Assembly: GCA_025024175.1 (NCBI GenBank) | Contig: QCXZ01000137.1 | Span: 2,852,001-2,916,000, forward strand | Length of the DNA stretch: 64,000 nucleotides | DNA from: Rhyzopertha dominica | Lineage: Eukaryota; Arthropoda; Insecta; Coleoptera; Bostrichidae | Direction: 5' to 3' | Shown: positions 1 through 13,800 of the stretch, one piece after another | Layout of the letters: every line of letters starts with the position of its first letter | Position numbering within the stretch: the stretch's first letter is position 1 | Notes under the pieces: generated by a model | What the model was told of the DNA's origin: nothing | The model's database searches: none | Seen by the model: the letters and a program-made list of their open reading frames with translations, nothing else | Translations under genes and position numbers: made by a program

Positions 1-1413
1 TTGTACATTTAGTTAGCACTGGCTAAATTACTGAAGAAGACCTCGTAGATTTGTTATTAGCATTTAGTAATTACCAGTATATATCATTAATAATGACGTT
101 TTGACCTATGGAGAAAAAAAACTCATGATTAATTTTCTGTAACAACGGCGGATTTATGATTACTGGCTGAAAATGGAAATAGCAAATATATTGTAGTACT
201 TAAAGAGGCAAAATTACGGTTGCAGTTTATTAACAGATAATCATTTTAAAAAGCCATATTTTACCAAAAATTTATAAACCATGTTCGGTCAGATTGTGAT
301 CTGATAGTCTATGTTTATTAACGTTTACAAACATTAACATTTTTGGAGAATGTGAAACAAAAAACTATAGAACTGTCACTGAGTTAAGAAAATTATGATC
401 AAATAGAACACCTTTATTTTGACAATGAGAACGCTTTTTCATCTTTTTTTTAGCTAACCTTTTCTAAAGCTCTCTGGCAAACAATATAAGAAATGCTATA
501 ATCATTAATAATAGGACGGTCGTTGGCGAAAAACTAGGGTCAAAATGAACCAAAATACCTGATTAGATGCATCATTCACCCCCTGTTTATTTCCAATTTG
601 ATTCGAGTATTGTAAAAGGAAAATAATTACGGACGCTGATCTTTAAATTCACTCACCAAAAACTTAGTCCACCCCGACAGCCGGAAGTCCGGCAGCCATC
701 CGCAAGTTTTTGAACCCTGGCACCCGCACCTTTCGACCGTGACGGTTCGAGCGGCGTCGCAGCACTTCCACCAGGTGAACCACACCGCGATTCCCGCGGA
801 ACTGTATCAAAACAAACGCGTAATCGAGAGTACGTCGAAACGGAACCGCCGCGAGGTTGTTGCCGGTTCTTTGTGAGTGTTTACCCCACCGACTGAAATG
901 GACACTGCTGTCGCCGTCTTCTGCTGGTCGTTTGGATAAAGTAAACGAACCACTTTGAATTTAAAATTCACGAAACTGGAGAAGAATTGACTACGTGCGT
1001 TTAGCGAACGTGCTCTCAGTCTCAGCGAACCACTTAATTAAAGAGATCTGAATTCCGAATGGCATGCTAAATGCGATTCTTTAATAACGTATCAATAAAA
1101 TTGGTGTAAATTTACCGAAATGCATTAAAATGACTATCACAGACTCGTTAATTACATTTAGTTCATTTACACACAGTTTGAATTGGAAAAAATGCAGATA
1201 TAATGCAGATGTTATGTACACTCAAAGACTTAATTGAAGAAACGCCTAGCTTTGGCACACGAATTGGGCAACGGTAGATGGCGGTAACCAATTCGTTAGA
1301 GCCGATAAACGGCATTGCGCCTTCCTCCGCTAGGGAGCGGTAGAGTAGTTTCCCTAAATATAGAAAAACGAGCAACCAGATGATTTATTAGGGTAATATT
1401 TGCATATTTAAAT
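1..1413. other. Left flank, no confirmed gene
   Basis: AT-rich DNA with no convincing protein. The longest open frame (minus strand, 1163-1375, 70 codons) matches nothing I recognise. The only compositional change is a GC-rich patch at about 660-980, listed separately. The satellite begins abruptly at about 1414. Confidence 0.5.
657..985 (-). other. Candidate noncoding first exon/promoter of a leftward gene
   Basis: A GC-rich island in AT-rich surroundings. Read on the minus strand it ends at 657 against a consensus splice donor GTGAGT (651-656). It contains only a short ATG frame, MAAGLPAVGVD followed by a stop. This is what a 5'UTR exon of a gene running off the left edge would look like, but no coding exon is visible to confirm it. 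A relic of coding sequence or an unrelated GC-rich repeat is equally possible. Confidence 0.25.
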
Positions 1414-3509
1414 GCTCATTTTAGAGCACATTTTTGAAATCTGCTGTTCAAAATACATCTGTACGTCGATTTTGAGCTAAATCTATTTTTTGTCAAAAAT
1501 CACAAAACATCCAAGGCTAACCCATTTGTTCTTTTTTGACCTTAAAATTTTTTCGTCTCNGATTCAGCTGAATACAAGTATACTTACTGATTTGNACCTN
1601 CTGAATTTCGGAATTGCCTCAGTNGGTCGCTAGCTACAACGGTTCGCTCGGAAAGTNTCCTTATTTAGGCCGCCCGCAGTCCTAGCTCATTTTAGAGCAC
1701 ATTTTTGAAATCTGCTGTTNAANATACNTCTGTACGTCGATTTTGAGCTAAATCTATTTTCTGTCATAAATCACAAAACATCCAAGGCTAACCCCTTTGT
1801 TCTTTTTTGACCTTAAAATTTTTTCGTCTCCGATTCAGCTGAATATAACTATACTTACTGATTTGGACCTCCTGAATTTTAGAATGGTCTCAGTTGGACG
1901 CTAGCTGCAACGGTTCGCTCGGAAAGTGTCCTTATTTAGGCCGCCCGCAGTCCTAGCTCATTTTAGAGCACATTTTTGAATTCTGCAGTTCAAAATACAT
2001 TTAGTTTAGAGCACATTTTTGAATTCTGCAGTTCAAAATACATCTGTACGTCGATTTTGAGCTAAATCTATTTTCTGTCAAAAATCACAAAACATCCAAG
2101 GCTAACCCCTTTGTTCTTTTTTGACCTTAAAATTTTTTCGTCTCCGATTCAGCTGAATATAAGTATACTTACTGATTTGGACCTCCTGAATTTTGGAATG
2201 GTCTCAGTTGGACGCTAGCTGCAACGGTTCGCTCGGAAAGTGTCCTTATTTAGGCCGCCCGTAGTCCTAGCTCATTTTAGAGCACATTTTTGAATTCTGC
2301 AGTTCAAAATACATCTGTACGTCGATTTTGAGCTAAATCTATTTTCTGTCAAAAATCACAAAACATCCAAGGCTAACCCCTTTGTTCTTTTTTGACCTTA
2401 AAATTTTTTCGTCTCCGATTCAGCTGAATATAAGTATACTTACTGATTTGGACCTCCTGAATTTGGGAATGGTCTCAGTTGGACGCTAGCTGCAACGGTT
2501 CGCTCGGGAAGTGTCCTTGTTTAGGCCGCCCCCAGTCCTAGCTCAATTTAGAGCAAATTTTTGGAATCTGCAGTTCAAAATACACCTGTACGCCGATTTT
2601 GAGCTAAATCTATTTTTTGTCAAAAATCACAAAACATCCAAGGCTAACAACCCCTTTGTTCTTTTTTGACCTTAAAATTTTTTCGTCTCCGATTCAGCTG
2701 AATATAAGTATACTTACTAATTTGGACCTCCTGAATTTGGGAATGGTCTCAGTTGGACGCTAGCTGCAACGGTTCGCTCGGAAAGTGTCCTTATTTAGGC
2801 CGCCCGCAGTCCTAGCTCATTTTAGAGCACATTTTTGAATTCTGCAGTTCAAAATACATCTGTACGTCGATTTTGAGCTAAATCTATTTTCTGTCAAAAA
2901 TCACAAAACATCCAAGGCTAACTCCTTTGTTCTTTTTTGACCTTAAAATTTTTTCGTCTCCGTTTCAGCTGAATATAGGTATACTTACTGATTTGGACCT
3001 CCTGAATTTGGGAATGGTCTCAGTTGGACGCTAGCTGCAACGGTTCGCTCGGGAAGTGTCCTTATTTAGGCCGCCCGCAGTCCTAGCTCATTTTAGAGCA
3101 CATTTTTGAATTCTGCAGTTCAAAATACATCTGTACGTCGATTTTGAGCTAAATCTATTTTCTGTCAAAAATCACAAAACATCCAAGGCTAACCCCTTTG
3201 TTCTTTTTTGACCTTAAAATTTTTTCGTCTCCGATTCAGCTGAATATAAGTATACTTACTGATTTGGACCTCCTGAATTTGGGAATGGTCTCAGTTGGAC
3301 GCTAGCTGCAACGGTTCGCTCGGGAAGTGTCCTTGTTTAGGCCGCCCCCAGTCCTAGCTCAATTTAGAGCAAATTTTTGGAATCTGCAGTTCAAAATACA
3401 TCTGTACGCCGATTTTGAGCTAAATCCATTTTTGTCAAAAATCACAAAACATCCACCCCTTTGTTCTTTTTTGACCTTAAAATTTGTTCGTCTCCGATTC
3501 AGCTGAATT
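1414..3509 (-). repeat. Satellite, left arm (~271 bp monomer, inverted)
   Basis: About 7.7 head-to-tail copies of a ~271 bp monomer, in the opposite orientation to the long array at 4870-19410. Unit starts (GCTCATTTTAGAGCAC) fall near 1414, 1683, 1954, 2271, 2540, 2812, 3085 and 3355. A ~50 bp partial duplication sits at about 2000-2050. Most units share fixed differences from the right arm, for example GGTCTCAGTTGGACGC against GGCCTCAGTTTGTCGC, so this arm is a separate subfamily. A variant block at about 2460-2590 recurs at about 3277-3415, three monomers away. Several ambiguous bases (N) lie in the first two units. Confidence 0.95.
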
Positions 3510-3949
3510 TAACAAATAACAATTTCCTGCAAATTGTTTGTATTATCAGAGAAAGACCTTCAACAACTGAGGTAACCTTGTATAAAATATTTATTGCTGT
3601 GTGACTTACATCCAAAATGTAATACGCTATTTTAATATAGTTCTTTCTATCAAGCACTGATCACTTGGAAGATCAAAATTGGTTCGAGACCGAAGNCAGT
3701 CTACATCCAGCACCGGNGATGGAAGGACCTTTGAAGAAGCTTGCCACTCGTGCTAGCGAAACGTTAGGAAGCAATTCCAACCGACGACAGCCTTTAGACT
3801 CGAATCAGGACAATAACAAATCATACATAGTTTGCACACCAATTAACACCAAAGTTTTGGATATTTTTTGGTGGTGCCTTATTTCCTTGGAGCAGTGTAT
3901 TTTGAAAAAAGTACATTTTCTTATTTTCTTTAAATTGTCATTTAGAAAT

Positions 3950-4080
3950 CTAACTGTATTTTCAGATTATTTTGACCACAGGTCGCTAGGAATATTTTTT
4001 ATGATTTTTTTACAGCGGACCAACCAAATGATGCCAGATTTCACTTCAGGAGGTAAAGTAAAGAAAGTTCATCTTCGCCA
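3950..4080 (+). repeat. Decayed satellite-related unit (copy 1)
   Basis: The segment ATTTTTTATGATTTTTTTA followed by GATGCCAGATTTCACTTCAGG recurs near 4610-4730. It aligns with the end of the satellite monomer (GAGGCCATTCCGAAATTCAGG). It is a truncated, diverged relative in the same orientation as the right arm. Confidence 0.5.
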
Positions 4081-4419
4081 AACATGAGTTTTTGATGTGA
4101 AAAGAGAATTTTCAAGTTTGTAATTTTTGATAAACCTCTGTTGTAAATCATGCCATTGTCTGTGGTTGGTTTCGGGTAGTAATCGAGGTAATCTTGATTG
4201 CTATTCCATGCCTGTACCACACTGATGAGCTGCAACACAGCGAAACAATGGCAAGGTGATGACACATTGTGTTATAACAAATTACCAACGCGAATTTTCT
4301 AATTAATAGCTGCAGAATATGAGCAATATTAATGGTTCAGCCAGGTGAGTATTCAAAAAGAATCATTTTAATTCTTTTAAATAGCCTTGGACATTTCGAG
4401 ACTTTTGGTGGTTCCTGTT

Positions 4420-4745
4420 TTTAGCTCGAAATCTGCATACCAACGTATCTTGAGCTTCAGATTCCAAAAACGTGTTCAGAAATGACATCGCAGTGGTTCT
4501 GGAAGTTGCCTATAGCTTTGGAATCTGACGACATAGCTCTTTCAAAATTATAGCGCTAGCTAAAAATTGAATACGTTTTCAAATCATTTTGACTGCAGTT
4601 CACTGGTACTGACTGATATTTTTTATGATTTTTTTTTCTAGAGCCACATTTGGATTTGGACCACTTCCAAAGTGAACCGTTGCATCTAGCCACCAACCGA
4701 TGCCAGATTTCACATCAGGAGGTTAAAGAAAGTTAATCTTAGGTT
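4420..4745 (+). repeat. Decayed satellite-related unit (copy 2)
   Basis: The unit reads in the same order as the satellite monomer, with many substitutions and an internal insertion. It has AGCTCGAAATCTGCATACC (monomer AGCTCAAAATCGACGTACA), a GTGAACCGTTGCATCTAGCC segment (monomer GCGAACCGTTGTAGCTAGCG), then TTTCACATCAGGAGG (monomer TTCAGGAGG). It is probably a fossil or ancestral form of the satellite. Confidence 0.65.
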
Positions 4746-4760
4746 AGGGGGGAATTTTCT

Positions 4761-4866
4761 TTAAGAAATCATGGGATTTCTCCACTGCCCGGGCCTCCGT
4801 CACTCTTTACCCTCATTTTCCCACACTTCCCCTGTTCATCAGAAGCAATTGAAAATTTTTATTGTT
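4761..4866 (+). repeat. Direct repeat flanking the long array, left copy
   Basis: Begins TTAAGAAATCATGGGATTTC and ends GAAAATTTTTATT. It is nearly the same sequence as 19481-19586, in the same orientation. It lies immediately before the first monomer of the long array. Confidence 0.9.
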
Positions 4867-4869
4867 AAA

Positions 4870-7800
4870 TTGTGATTTTTGACAAAAAATAGATTTAGCT
4901 CAAAATCGACGTACAGATGTATTTTGAACTGCAGAATTCAAAAATGTGCTCTAAAATGAGCTAGGACTGCGAGCGGCCTAAGTAAGGACACTTTCCGAGC
5001 GAACCGTTGTAGCTAGCGACAAACTGAGGCCATTCCGAAATTCAGGAGGTCCAAATCAGTAAGTGTACTTGTATTCAGCTGAATCCGAGACGAAAAAAAT
5101 TTAAGGTCAAAAAAGAACAAAGGGGTTAGCCTTGGATGTTTTGTGATTTTTGACAAAAAATAGATTTAGCTCAAAATCGACGTACAGATGTATTTTGAAC
5201 TGCAGAATTCAAAGATGTGCTCTAAAATGAGCTAGGACTGCGGGCGGCCTAAATAAGGACACTTTCCGAGCGAACCGTTGTAGCTAGCGACAAACTGAGG
5301 CCATTCCGAAATTCAGGAGGTCCAAATCAGTAAGTATACTTGTATTCAGCTGAATCCGAGACGAAAAAATTTTAAGGACAAAAAAGAACAAAGGGGTTAG
5401 CCTTGGATGTTTTGTGATTTTTGACAAAAAATAGATTTAGCTCAAAATCGACGTACAGATGTATTTTGAACTGCAGAATTCAAAAATGTGCTCTAAAATG
5501 AGCTAGGACTGCGGGCGGCCTAAATAAGGACACTTTCCGAGCGAACCGTTGTAGCTAGCGACAAACTGAGGCCATTCCGAAATTCAGGAGGTCCAAATCA
5601 GTAAGTATACTTGTATTCAGCTGAATCCGAGACGAAAAAATTTTAAGGACAAAAAAGAACAAAGGGGTTAGCCTTGGATGTTTTGTGATTTTTGACAAAA
5701 AATAGATTTAGCTCAAAATCGACGTACAGATGTATTTTGAACTGCAGAATTCAAAAATGTGCTCTAAAATGAGCTAGGACTGCGGGCGGCCTAAATAAGG
5801 ACACTTTCCGAGCGAACCGTTGTAGCTAGCGACAAACTGAGGCCATTCCGAAATTCAGGAGGTCCAAATCAGTAAGTATACTTGTATTCAGCTGAATCCG
5901 AGACGAAAAATTTTAAGGACAAAAAAGAACAAAGGGGTTAGCCTTGGATGTTTTGTGATTTTTGACAAAAAATAGATTTAGCTCAAAATCGACGTACAGA
6001 TGTATTTTGAACTGCAGAATTCAAAAATGTGCTCTAAAATGAGCTAGGACTGCGGGCGCCTAAATAAGGACACTTTCCGAGCGAACCGTTGTAGCTAGCG
6101 ACAAACTGAGGCCATTCCGAAATTCAGGAGGTCCAAATCAGTAAGTATACTTGTATTCAGCTGAATCCGAGACGAAAAAATTTTAAGGTAAAAAAAGAAC
6201 AAAGGGGTTAGCCTTGGATGTTTTGTGATTTTTGACAAAAAATAGATTTAGCTCAAAATCGACGTACAGATGTATTTTGAACTGCAGAATTCAAAAATGT
6301 GCTCTAAAATGAGCTAGGACTGCGGGCGGCTTAAATAAGGGACACTTTCCGAGCGCACCGTTGTAGCTAGCGACCAACTGAGGCCATTCCGAAATTCAGG
6401 AGGTCCAAATCAGTAAGTATACTTGTATTCAGCTGAATCCGAGACGAAAAAATTTTAAGGTCAAAAAAGAACAAAGGGGTTAGCCTTGGATGTTTTGTGA
6501 TTTTTGACAAAAAATAGATTTAGCTCAAAATCGACGTACAGATGTATTTTGAACTGCAGAATTCAAAAATGTGCTCTAAAATGAGCTAGGACTGCGGACG
6601 GCCTAAATAAGGACACTTTCCGAGCGAACCGTTGTAGCTAGCGACCAACTGAGGCCATTCCGAAATTCAGGAGGTCCAAATCAGTAAGTATACTTGTATT
6701 CAGCTGAATCCGAGACCAAAAAATTTTAAGGTCAAAAAAGAACAAAGGGGTTAGCCTTGGATGTTTTGTGATTTTTGACAAAAAATAGATTTAGCTCAAA
6801 AATCGACGTACAGATGTATTTTGAACTGGAGAATTCAAAAATTGTGCTCTAAAATGAGCTAGGACTGCGGGCGGCCTAAATAAGGACACTTTCCGAGCGA
6901 ACCGTTGTAGCTAGCGACAAACTGAGGCCATTCCGAAATTCAGGAGGTCCAAATCAGTAAGTATACTTGTATTCAGCTGAATCCGAGACGAAAAAAATTT
7001 TAAGGTCAAAAAAGAACAAAGGGGTTAGCCTTGGATGTTTTGTGATTTTTGACAAAAAATAGATTTAGCTCAAAATCGACGTACAGATGTATTTTGAACT
7101 GCAGAATTCAAAAATGTGCTCTAAAATGATCTAGGACTGCGAGCGGCCTAAGTAAGGACACTTTCCGAGCGAACCGTTGTAGCTAGCGACAAACTGAGGC
7201 CATTCCGATATTCAGGAGGTCCAAATCAGTAAGTATACTTGTATTCAGCTGAATCCGAGACGAAAAAATTTTAAGGTCAAAAAAGAACAAAGGGGAGTGG
7301 ATGTTTTGTGATTTTTGACAAAAAATAGATTTAGCTCAAAATCGACGTACAGATGTATTTTGAACTGGAGAATTCAAAAATGTGCTCTAAAATGAGCTAG
7401 GACTGCGGGCGGCCTAAATAAGGACAGTTTCCGAGCGAACCGTTGTAGCTAGCAACAAACTGAGGCCATTCCGAAATTCAGGAGGTCCAAATCAGTAAGT
7501 ATACTTGTATTCAGCTGAATCCGAGACGAAAAAAATTTAAGGTCAAAAAAGAACAAAGGGGTTAGCCTTGGATGTTTTGTGATTTTTGACAAAAAATAGA
7601 TTTAGCTCAAAATCGACGTACAGATGTAATTTGAACTGCAGAATTCAAAAATGTGCTCTAAAATGAGCTAGGACTGCGGCGGCCTAAATAAGGACACTTT
7701 CCGAGCGAACCGTTTGTAGCTAGCGACAAACTGAGGCCATTCCGAAATTCAGGAGGTCCAAATCAGTAAGTATACTTGTATTCAGCTGAATCCGAGACGA

Positions 7801-10800
7801 AAAAATTTTAAGGTCAAAAAAGAACAAAGGGGTTAGCCTTGGATGTTTTGTGATTTTTGACAAAAAATAGATTTAGCTCAAAATCGACGTACAGATGTAT
7901 TTTGAACTGCAGAATTCAAAAATGTGCTCTAAAATGAGCTAGGACTGCGGCGGCCTAAATAAGGACACTTTCCGAGCGAACCGTTGTAGCTAGCGACAAA
8001 CTGAGGCCATTCCGAAATTCAGGAGGTCCAAATCAGTAAGTATACTTTGTATTCAGCTGAATCCGAGACGAAAAAATTTTAAGGTCAAAAAAGAACAAAG
8101 GGGTTAGCCTTGGATGTTTGTGATTTTTGACAAAAAATAGATTTAGCTCAAAATCGACGTACAGATGTATTTGGAACTGCAGAATTCAAAAATGTGCTCT
8201 AAAATGAGCTAGGACTGCGAGCGGCCCTAAGTAAGGACACTTTCCGAGCGAACCGTTGTAGCTAGCGACAAACTGAGGCCATTCCGATATTCAGGAGGTC
8301 CAAATCAGTAAGTATACTTGTATTCAGCTGAATCCGAGACGAAAAAATTTTAAGGACAAAAAAGAACAAAGGGGTTAGCCTTGGATGTTTTGTGATTTTT
8401 GACAAAAAAATAGATTTAGCTCAAAATCGACGTACAGATGTATTTTGAACTGCAGAATTCAAAAATGTGCTCTAAAATGAGCTAGGACTGCGGGCGGCCT
8501 AAATAAGGACACTTTCCGAGCGAACCGTTGTAGCTAGCGACAAAACTGAGGCCATTCCGAAATTCAGGAGGTCCCAAATCAGTAAGTATACTTGTATTCA
8601 GCTGAATCCGAGACGAAAAATTTAAGGTCAAAAAAGAAACAAAGGGGTTAGCGCTTGGATATTTTGTGATTTTTGACAAAAAATAGATTTAGCTCAAATC
8701 GACGTACAGATGTATTTTGAACTGCAGAATTCAAAAATGTGCTCTAAATGAGCTAGGACTGCGGCGCGCCTACAATAGGACACTTCCGGAGCGAACCGTT
8801 GTAGCTAGCGACAAACTGAGGCCATTCCGAAAATTCAGGAGGTCCAAATCTAGTAAGTATACTTGTAATCAGCTGATAGCCGAGACGAAAAAATTTTTAA
8901 GGTCAAAAAAGAACAAAAGGGGGATGGATGTTTTGTGAATTGTTTGCAAAAAATAGATTTAGCTCAAAATCGACGTACAGATGTATTTTGGAACTAGCAA
9001 GAATTCAAAAATGTGCTCTAAAATGAGCTATGGACTGCGGGCGGCCTAAATAAGGACACTTTCCGAGCGAACCGTTGTAGCTAGCGACAACTGAGGCCAT
9101 TCCGAAATTCAGGAGNNNNNNNNNNNNNNNNNNNNNNNNNNNNNNNNNNNNNNNNNNNNNNNNNNNNNNNNNNNNNNNNNNNNNNNNNNNNNNNNNNNNN
9201 NNNNNNNNNNNNNNNAGCTAGCGACAAACTGAGCCATTCCGAAATTCAGGAGGTCCAAATCAGTAAGTATACTTGTATTCAGCTGAATCGAGACGAAAAA
9301 TTTTAAGGTCAAAAAAAGAACAAAGGGGTAAGCCTTGGATGTTTTGTGATTTTTTGACAAAAAATAGATTTAGCTCAAAATCGACGTTTACAGAATGTAA
9401 TTTTGAACTGCCAGAATTTCAAAAATGTTGCTCTTAAATAGAGCTAGGAACTGCGGCGCGGCCTAAATAAGGACCACTTCCGAGCGAACCGTTTTGTAGC
9501 TAGCGACCAAACTGAGGCCATTCCGAAATTCAGGAGGTCCAAATCAGTAAGTATACTTGTATTCAGCTGAATCCGAGACGAAAATATTTTAAGGTCAAAA
9601 AAGAACAAAGGGGTTAGCCTTGGATGGTTTGTGATTTTTGACAAAAATAGATTTAGGCTCAAAATCGACGTTACAGATGTATTTTGAACTGAGAATTCAA
9701 AAATGTGCTCTAAAATGAGCTAGGACTGCGGGCGGCCTAAATAAGGACAACTTTCCGAGCGAACCGTTGTAGCTAGCGACCAACTGAGACCATTCCGAAA
9801 TTCAGGAGGTCCAAATCAGTAAGTATACTTGTATTCAGCTGAATCCGGAGACGAAAAAATTTTAAGGTCAAAAAAAGAACAAAGGGGTTAGCCTTGGATG
9901 TTTTTGTGATTTTTGACAAAAAATAGATTTAGCTCAAAATCGACGTACAGATGTATTTTGAACTGCAGAATTCAAAAATGTGCTCTAAAATGAGCTAGGA
10001 CTGCGGGCGCCTAAATAAGGACACTTTCCGAGCGAACCGTTGTAGCTAGCGACCAAACTGAGGCCATTCCGAAATTCAGGAGGTCCAAATCAGTAAGTAT
10101 ACTTGTATTCAGCTGAATCGAGACGAAAAAAATTTTAAGGTCAAAAAAGAACAAAGGGGTTAGCCTTGGATGTTTTGTGATTTTTGACAAAAAATAGATT
10201 TAGCTCAAAATTCGACGTACAGATGTATTTTGAACTGCAGAATTCAAAAATGTGCTCTAAAATGAGCTAGGACTGCGGGCGGCCTAAATAAGGACACTTT
10301 CCGAGCGAACCGTTGTAGCTAGCGACAACTGAGGCCATTCCGAAATTCAGGAGGTCCAAATCAGTAAGTATACTTGTATTTCAGCTGAATCCGAGACGAA
10401 AAAATTTTAAGGTCAAAAAAGAACAAAGGGGTTAGCCTTGGATGTTTTGTGATTTTTGACAAAAAATAGATTTAGCTCAAAAATCGACGTACAGATGTAT
10501 TTGAACTGCAGAATTCAAAAATGTGCTCTAAAATGAGCTAGGACTGCGGGCGGCCTAAATAAGGACACTTTCCGAGCGAACCGTTGTAGCTAGCGACAAA
10601 CTGAGGCCATTCCGAAATTCAGGAGGTCCAAATCAGTAAGTATACTTGTATTCAGCTGAATCCGGAGACGAAAAAATTTAAGGTCAAAAAAGAACAAAGG
10701 GGTTAGCCTTGGATGTTTTGTGATTTTTGACAAAAAATAGATTTAGCTCAAAATCGACGTACAGATGTATTTTGAACTGCAGAATTCAAAAATGTGCTCT

Positions 10801-13800
10801 AAAATGAGCTAGGACTGCGGAGCGGCCTAAATAAGGACACTTTCCGAGCGAACCGTTGTAGCTAGCGACAAACTGAGGCCATTCCGAAATTCAGGAGGTC
10901 CAAATCAGTAAGTATACTTGTATTCAGCTGAATCCGAGACGAAAAAATTTTAAGGTCAAAAAGAACAAAGGGGTTAGCCTTGGATGTTTTGTGATTTTTG
11001 ACAAAAAATAGATTTAGCTCAAAATCGACGTACAGATGTATTTTGAACTGCAGAATTCAAAAATGTGCTCTAAAATGAGCTAGGACTGCGGGCGGCCTAA
11101 ATAAGGACACTTTCCGAGCGAACCGTTGTAGCTAGCGACCAAACTGAGGCCATTCCGAAATTCAGGAGGTCCAAATCAGTAAGTATACTTGTATTCAGCT
11201 GAATCCGAGACGAAAAAAATTTTAAGGTCAAAAAAGAACAAAGGGGTTAGCCTTGGATGTTTTGTGATTTTTGACAAAAAATAGATTTAGCTCAAAATCG
11301 ACGTACAGATGTATTTTGAACTGCAGAATTCAAAAATGTGCTCTAAAATGAGCTAGGACTGCGGGCGGCCTAAATAAGGACACTTTCCGAGCGAACCGTT
11401 GTAGCTAGCGACAAACTGAGGCCATTCCGAAATTCAGGAGGTCCAAATCAGTAAGTATACTTGTATTCAGCTGAATCCGAGACGAAAAAATTTAAGGTCA
11501 AAAAAGAACAAAGGGGTTAGCCTTGGATGTTTTGTGATTTTTGACAAAAAATAGATTTAGCTCAAAATCGACGTACAGATGTATTTTGAACTGCAGAATT
11601 CAAAAATGTGCTCTAAAATGAGCTAGGACTGCGGGCGGCCTAAATAAGGACACTTTCCGAGCGAACCGTTGTAGCTAGCGACAAACTGAGGCCATTCCGA
11701 AATTCAGGAGGTCCAAATCAGTAAGTATACTTGTATTCAGCTGAATCCGAGACGAAAAAATTTTAAGGTCAAAAAAGAACAAAGGGGTTAGCCTTGGATG
11801 TTTTGTGATTTTTGACAAAAAATAGATTTAGCTCAAAATCGACGTACAGATGTATTTTGAACTGCAGAATTCAAAAATGTGCTCTAAAATGAGCTAGGAC
11901 TGCGGGCGGCCTAAATAAGGACACTTTCCGAGCGAACCGTTGTAGCTAGCGACAAACTGAGGCCATTCCGAAATTCAGGAGGTCCAAATCAGTAAGTATA
12001 CTTGTATTCAGCTGAATCGGAGACGAAAAAATTTTAAGGTCAAAAAAGAACAAAGGGGTTAGCCTTGGATGTTTTGTGATTTTTGACAAAAAATAGATTT
12101 AGCTCAAAATCGACGTACAGATGTATTTTGAACTGCAGAATTCAAAAATGTGCTCTAAAATGAGCTAGGACTGCGGGCGGCCTAAATAAGGACACTTTCC
12201 GAGCGAACCGTTGTAGCTAGCGACAAACTGAGGCCATTCCGAAATTCAGGAGGTCCAAATCAGTAAGTATACTTGTATTCAGCTGAATCCGAGACGAAAA
12301 AATTTTAAGGTCAAAAAAGAACAAAGGGGTTAGCCTTGGATGTTTTGTGATTTTTGACAAAAAATAGATTTAGCTCAAAATCGACGTACAGATGTATTTT
12401 GAACTGCAGAATTCAAAAATGTGCTCTAAAATGAGCTAGGACTGCGGGCGGCCTAAATAAGGACACTTTCCGAGCGAACCGTTGTAGCTAGCGACAAACT
12501 GAGGCCATTCCGAAATTCAGGAGGTCCAAATCAGTAAGTATACTTGTATTCAGCTGAATCCGAGACGAAAAAATTTTAAGGTCAAAAAAGAACAAAGGGG
12601 TTAGCCTTGGATGTTTTGTGATTTTTGACAAAAAATAGATTTAGCTCAAAATCGACGTACAGATGTATTTTGAACTGCAGAATTCAAAAATGTGCTCTAA
12701 AATGAGCTAGGACTGCGGGCGGCCCTAAATAAGGACACTTTCCGAGCGAACCGTTGTAGCTAGCGACAAACTGAGGCCATTCCGAAATTCAGGAGGTCCA
12801 AATCAGTAAGTATACTTGTATTCAGCTGAATCCGAGACGAAAAAATTTTAAGGTCAAAAAAGAACAAAGGGGTTAGCCTTGGATGTTTTGTGATTTTTGA
12901 CAAAAAATAGATTTAGCTCAAAATCGACGTACAGATGTATTTTGAACTGCAGAATTCAAAAATGTGCTCTAAAATGAGCTAGGACTGCGAGCGGCCTAAA
13001 TAAGGACACTTTCCGAGCGAACCGTTGTAGCTAGCGACAAACTGAGGCCATTCCGAAATTCAGGAGGTCCAAATCAGTAAGTATACTTGTATTCAGCTGA
13101 ATCCGAGACGAAAAAATTTTAAGGTCAAAAAAGAACAAAGGGGTTAGCCTTGGATGTTTTGTGATTTTTGACAAAAAATAGATTTAGCTCAAAATCGACG
13201 TACAGATGTATTTTGAACTGCAGAATTCAAAAATGTGCTCTAAAATGAGCTAGGACTGCGGGCGGCCTAAATAAGGACACTTTCCGAGCGAACCGTTGTA
13301 GCTAGCGACAAACTGAGGCCATTCCGAAATTCAGGAGGTCCAAATCAGTAAGTATACTTGTATTCAGCTGAATCCGAGACGAAAAAATTTTAAGGTCAAA
13401 AAAGAACAAAGGGGTTAGCCTTGGATGTTTTGTGATTTTTGACAAAAAATAGATTTAGCTCAAAATCGACGTACAGATGTATTTTGAACTGCAGAATTCA
13501 AAAATGTGCTCTAAAATGAGCTAGGACTGCGGGCGGCCTAAATAAGGACACTTTCCGAGCGAACCGTTGTAGCTAGCGACAAACTGAGGCCATTCCGAAA
13601 TTCAGGAGGTCCAAATCAGTAAGTATACTTGTATTCAGCTGAATCCGAGACGAAAAAATTTTAAGGTCAAAAAAGAACAAAGGGGTTAGCCTTGGATGTT
13701 TTGTGATTTTTGACAAAAAATAGATTTAGCTCAAAATCGACGTACAGATGTATTTTGAACTGCAGAATTCAAAAATGTGCTCTAAAATGAGCTAGGACTG

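Larger units (their letters stand above)
3510..4760. other. Spacer between satellite arms
   Basis: Non-satellite-like DNA separating the two arms. A plus-strand open frame at 3665-4087 (with two N bases) contains a stretch LATRASETLGS that I cannot assign. The distal part holds decayed satellite relatives (listed separately). Confidence 0.5.

Noticed and set aside
8482..9662. Short proteins encoded by the satellite
   Set aside because: Open frames are monomer by-products. 271 bp is not divisible by three and frames are not maintained between units.
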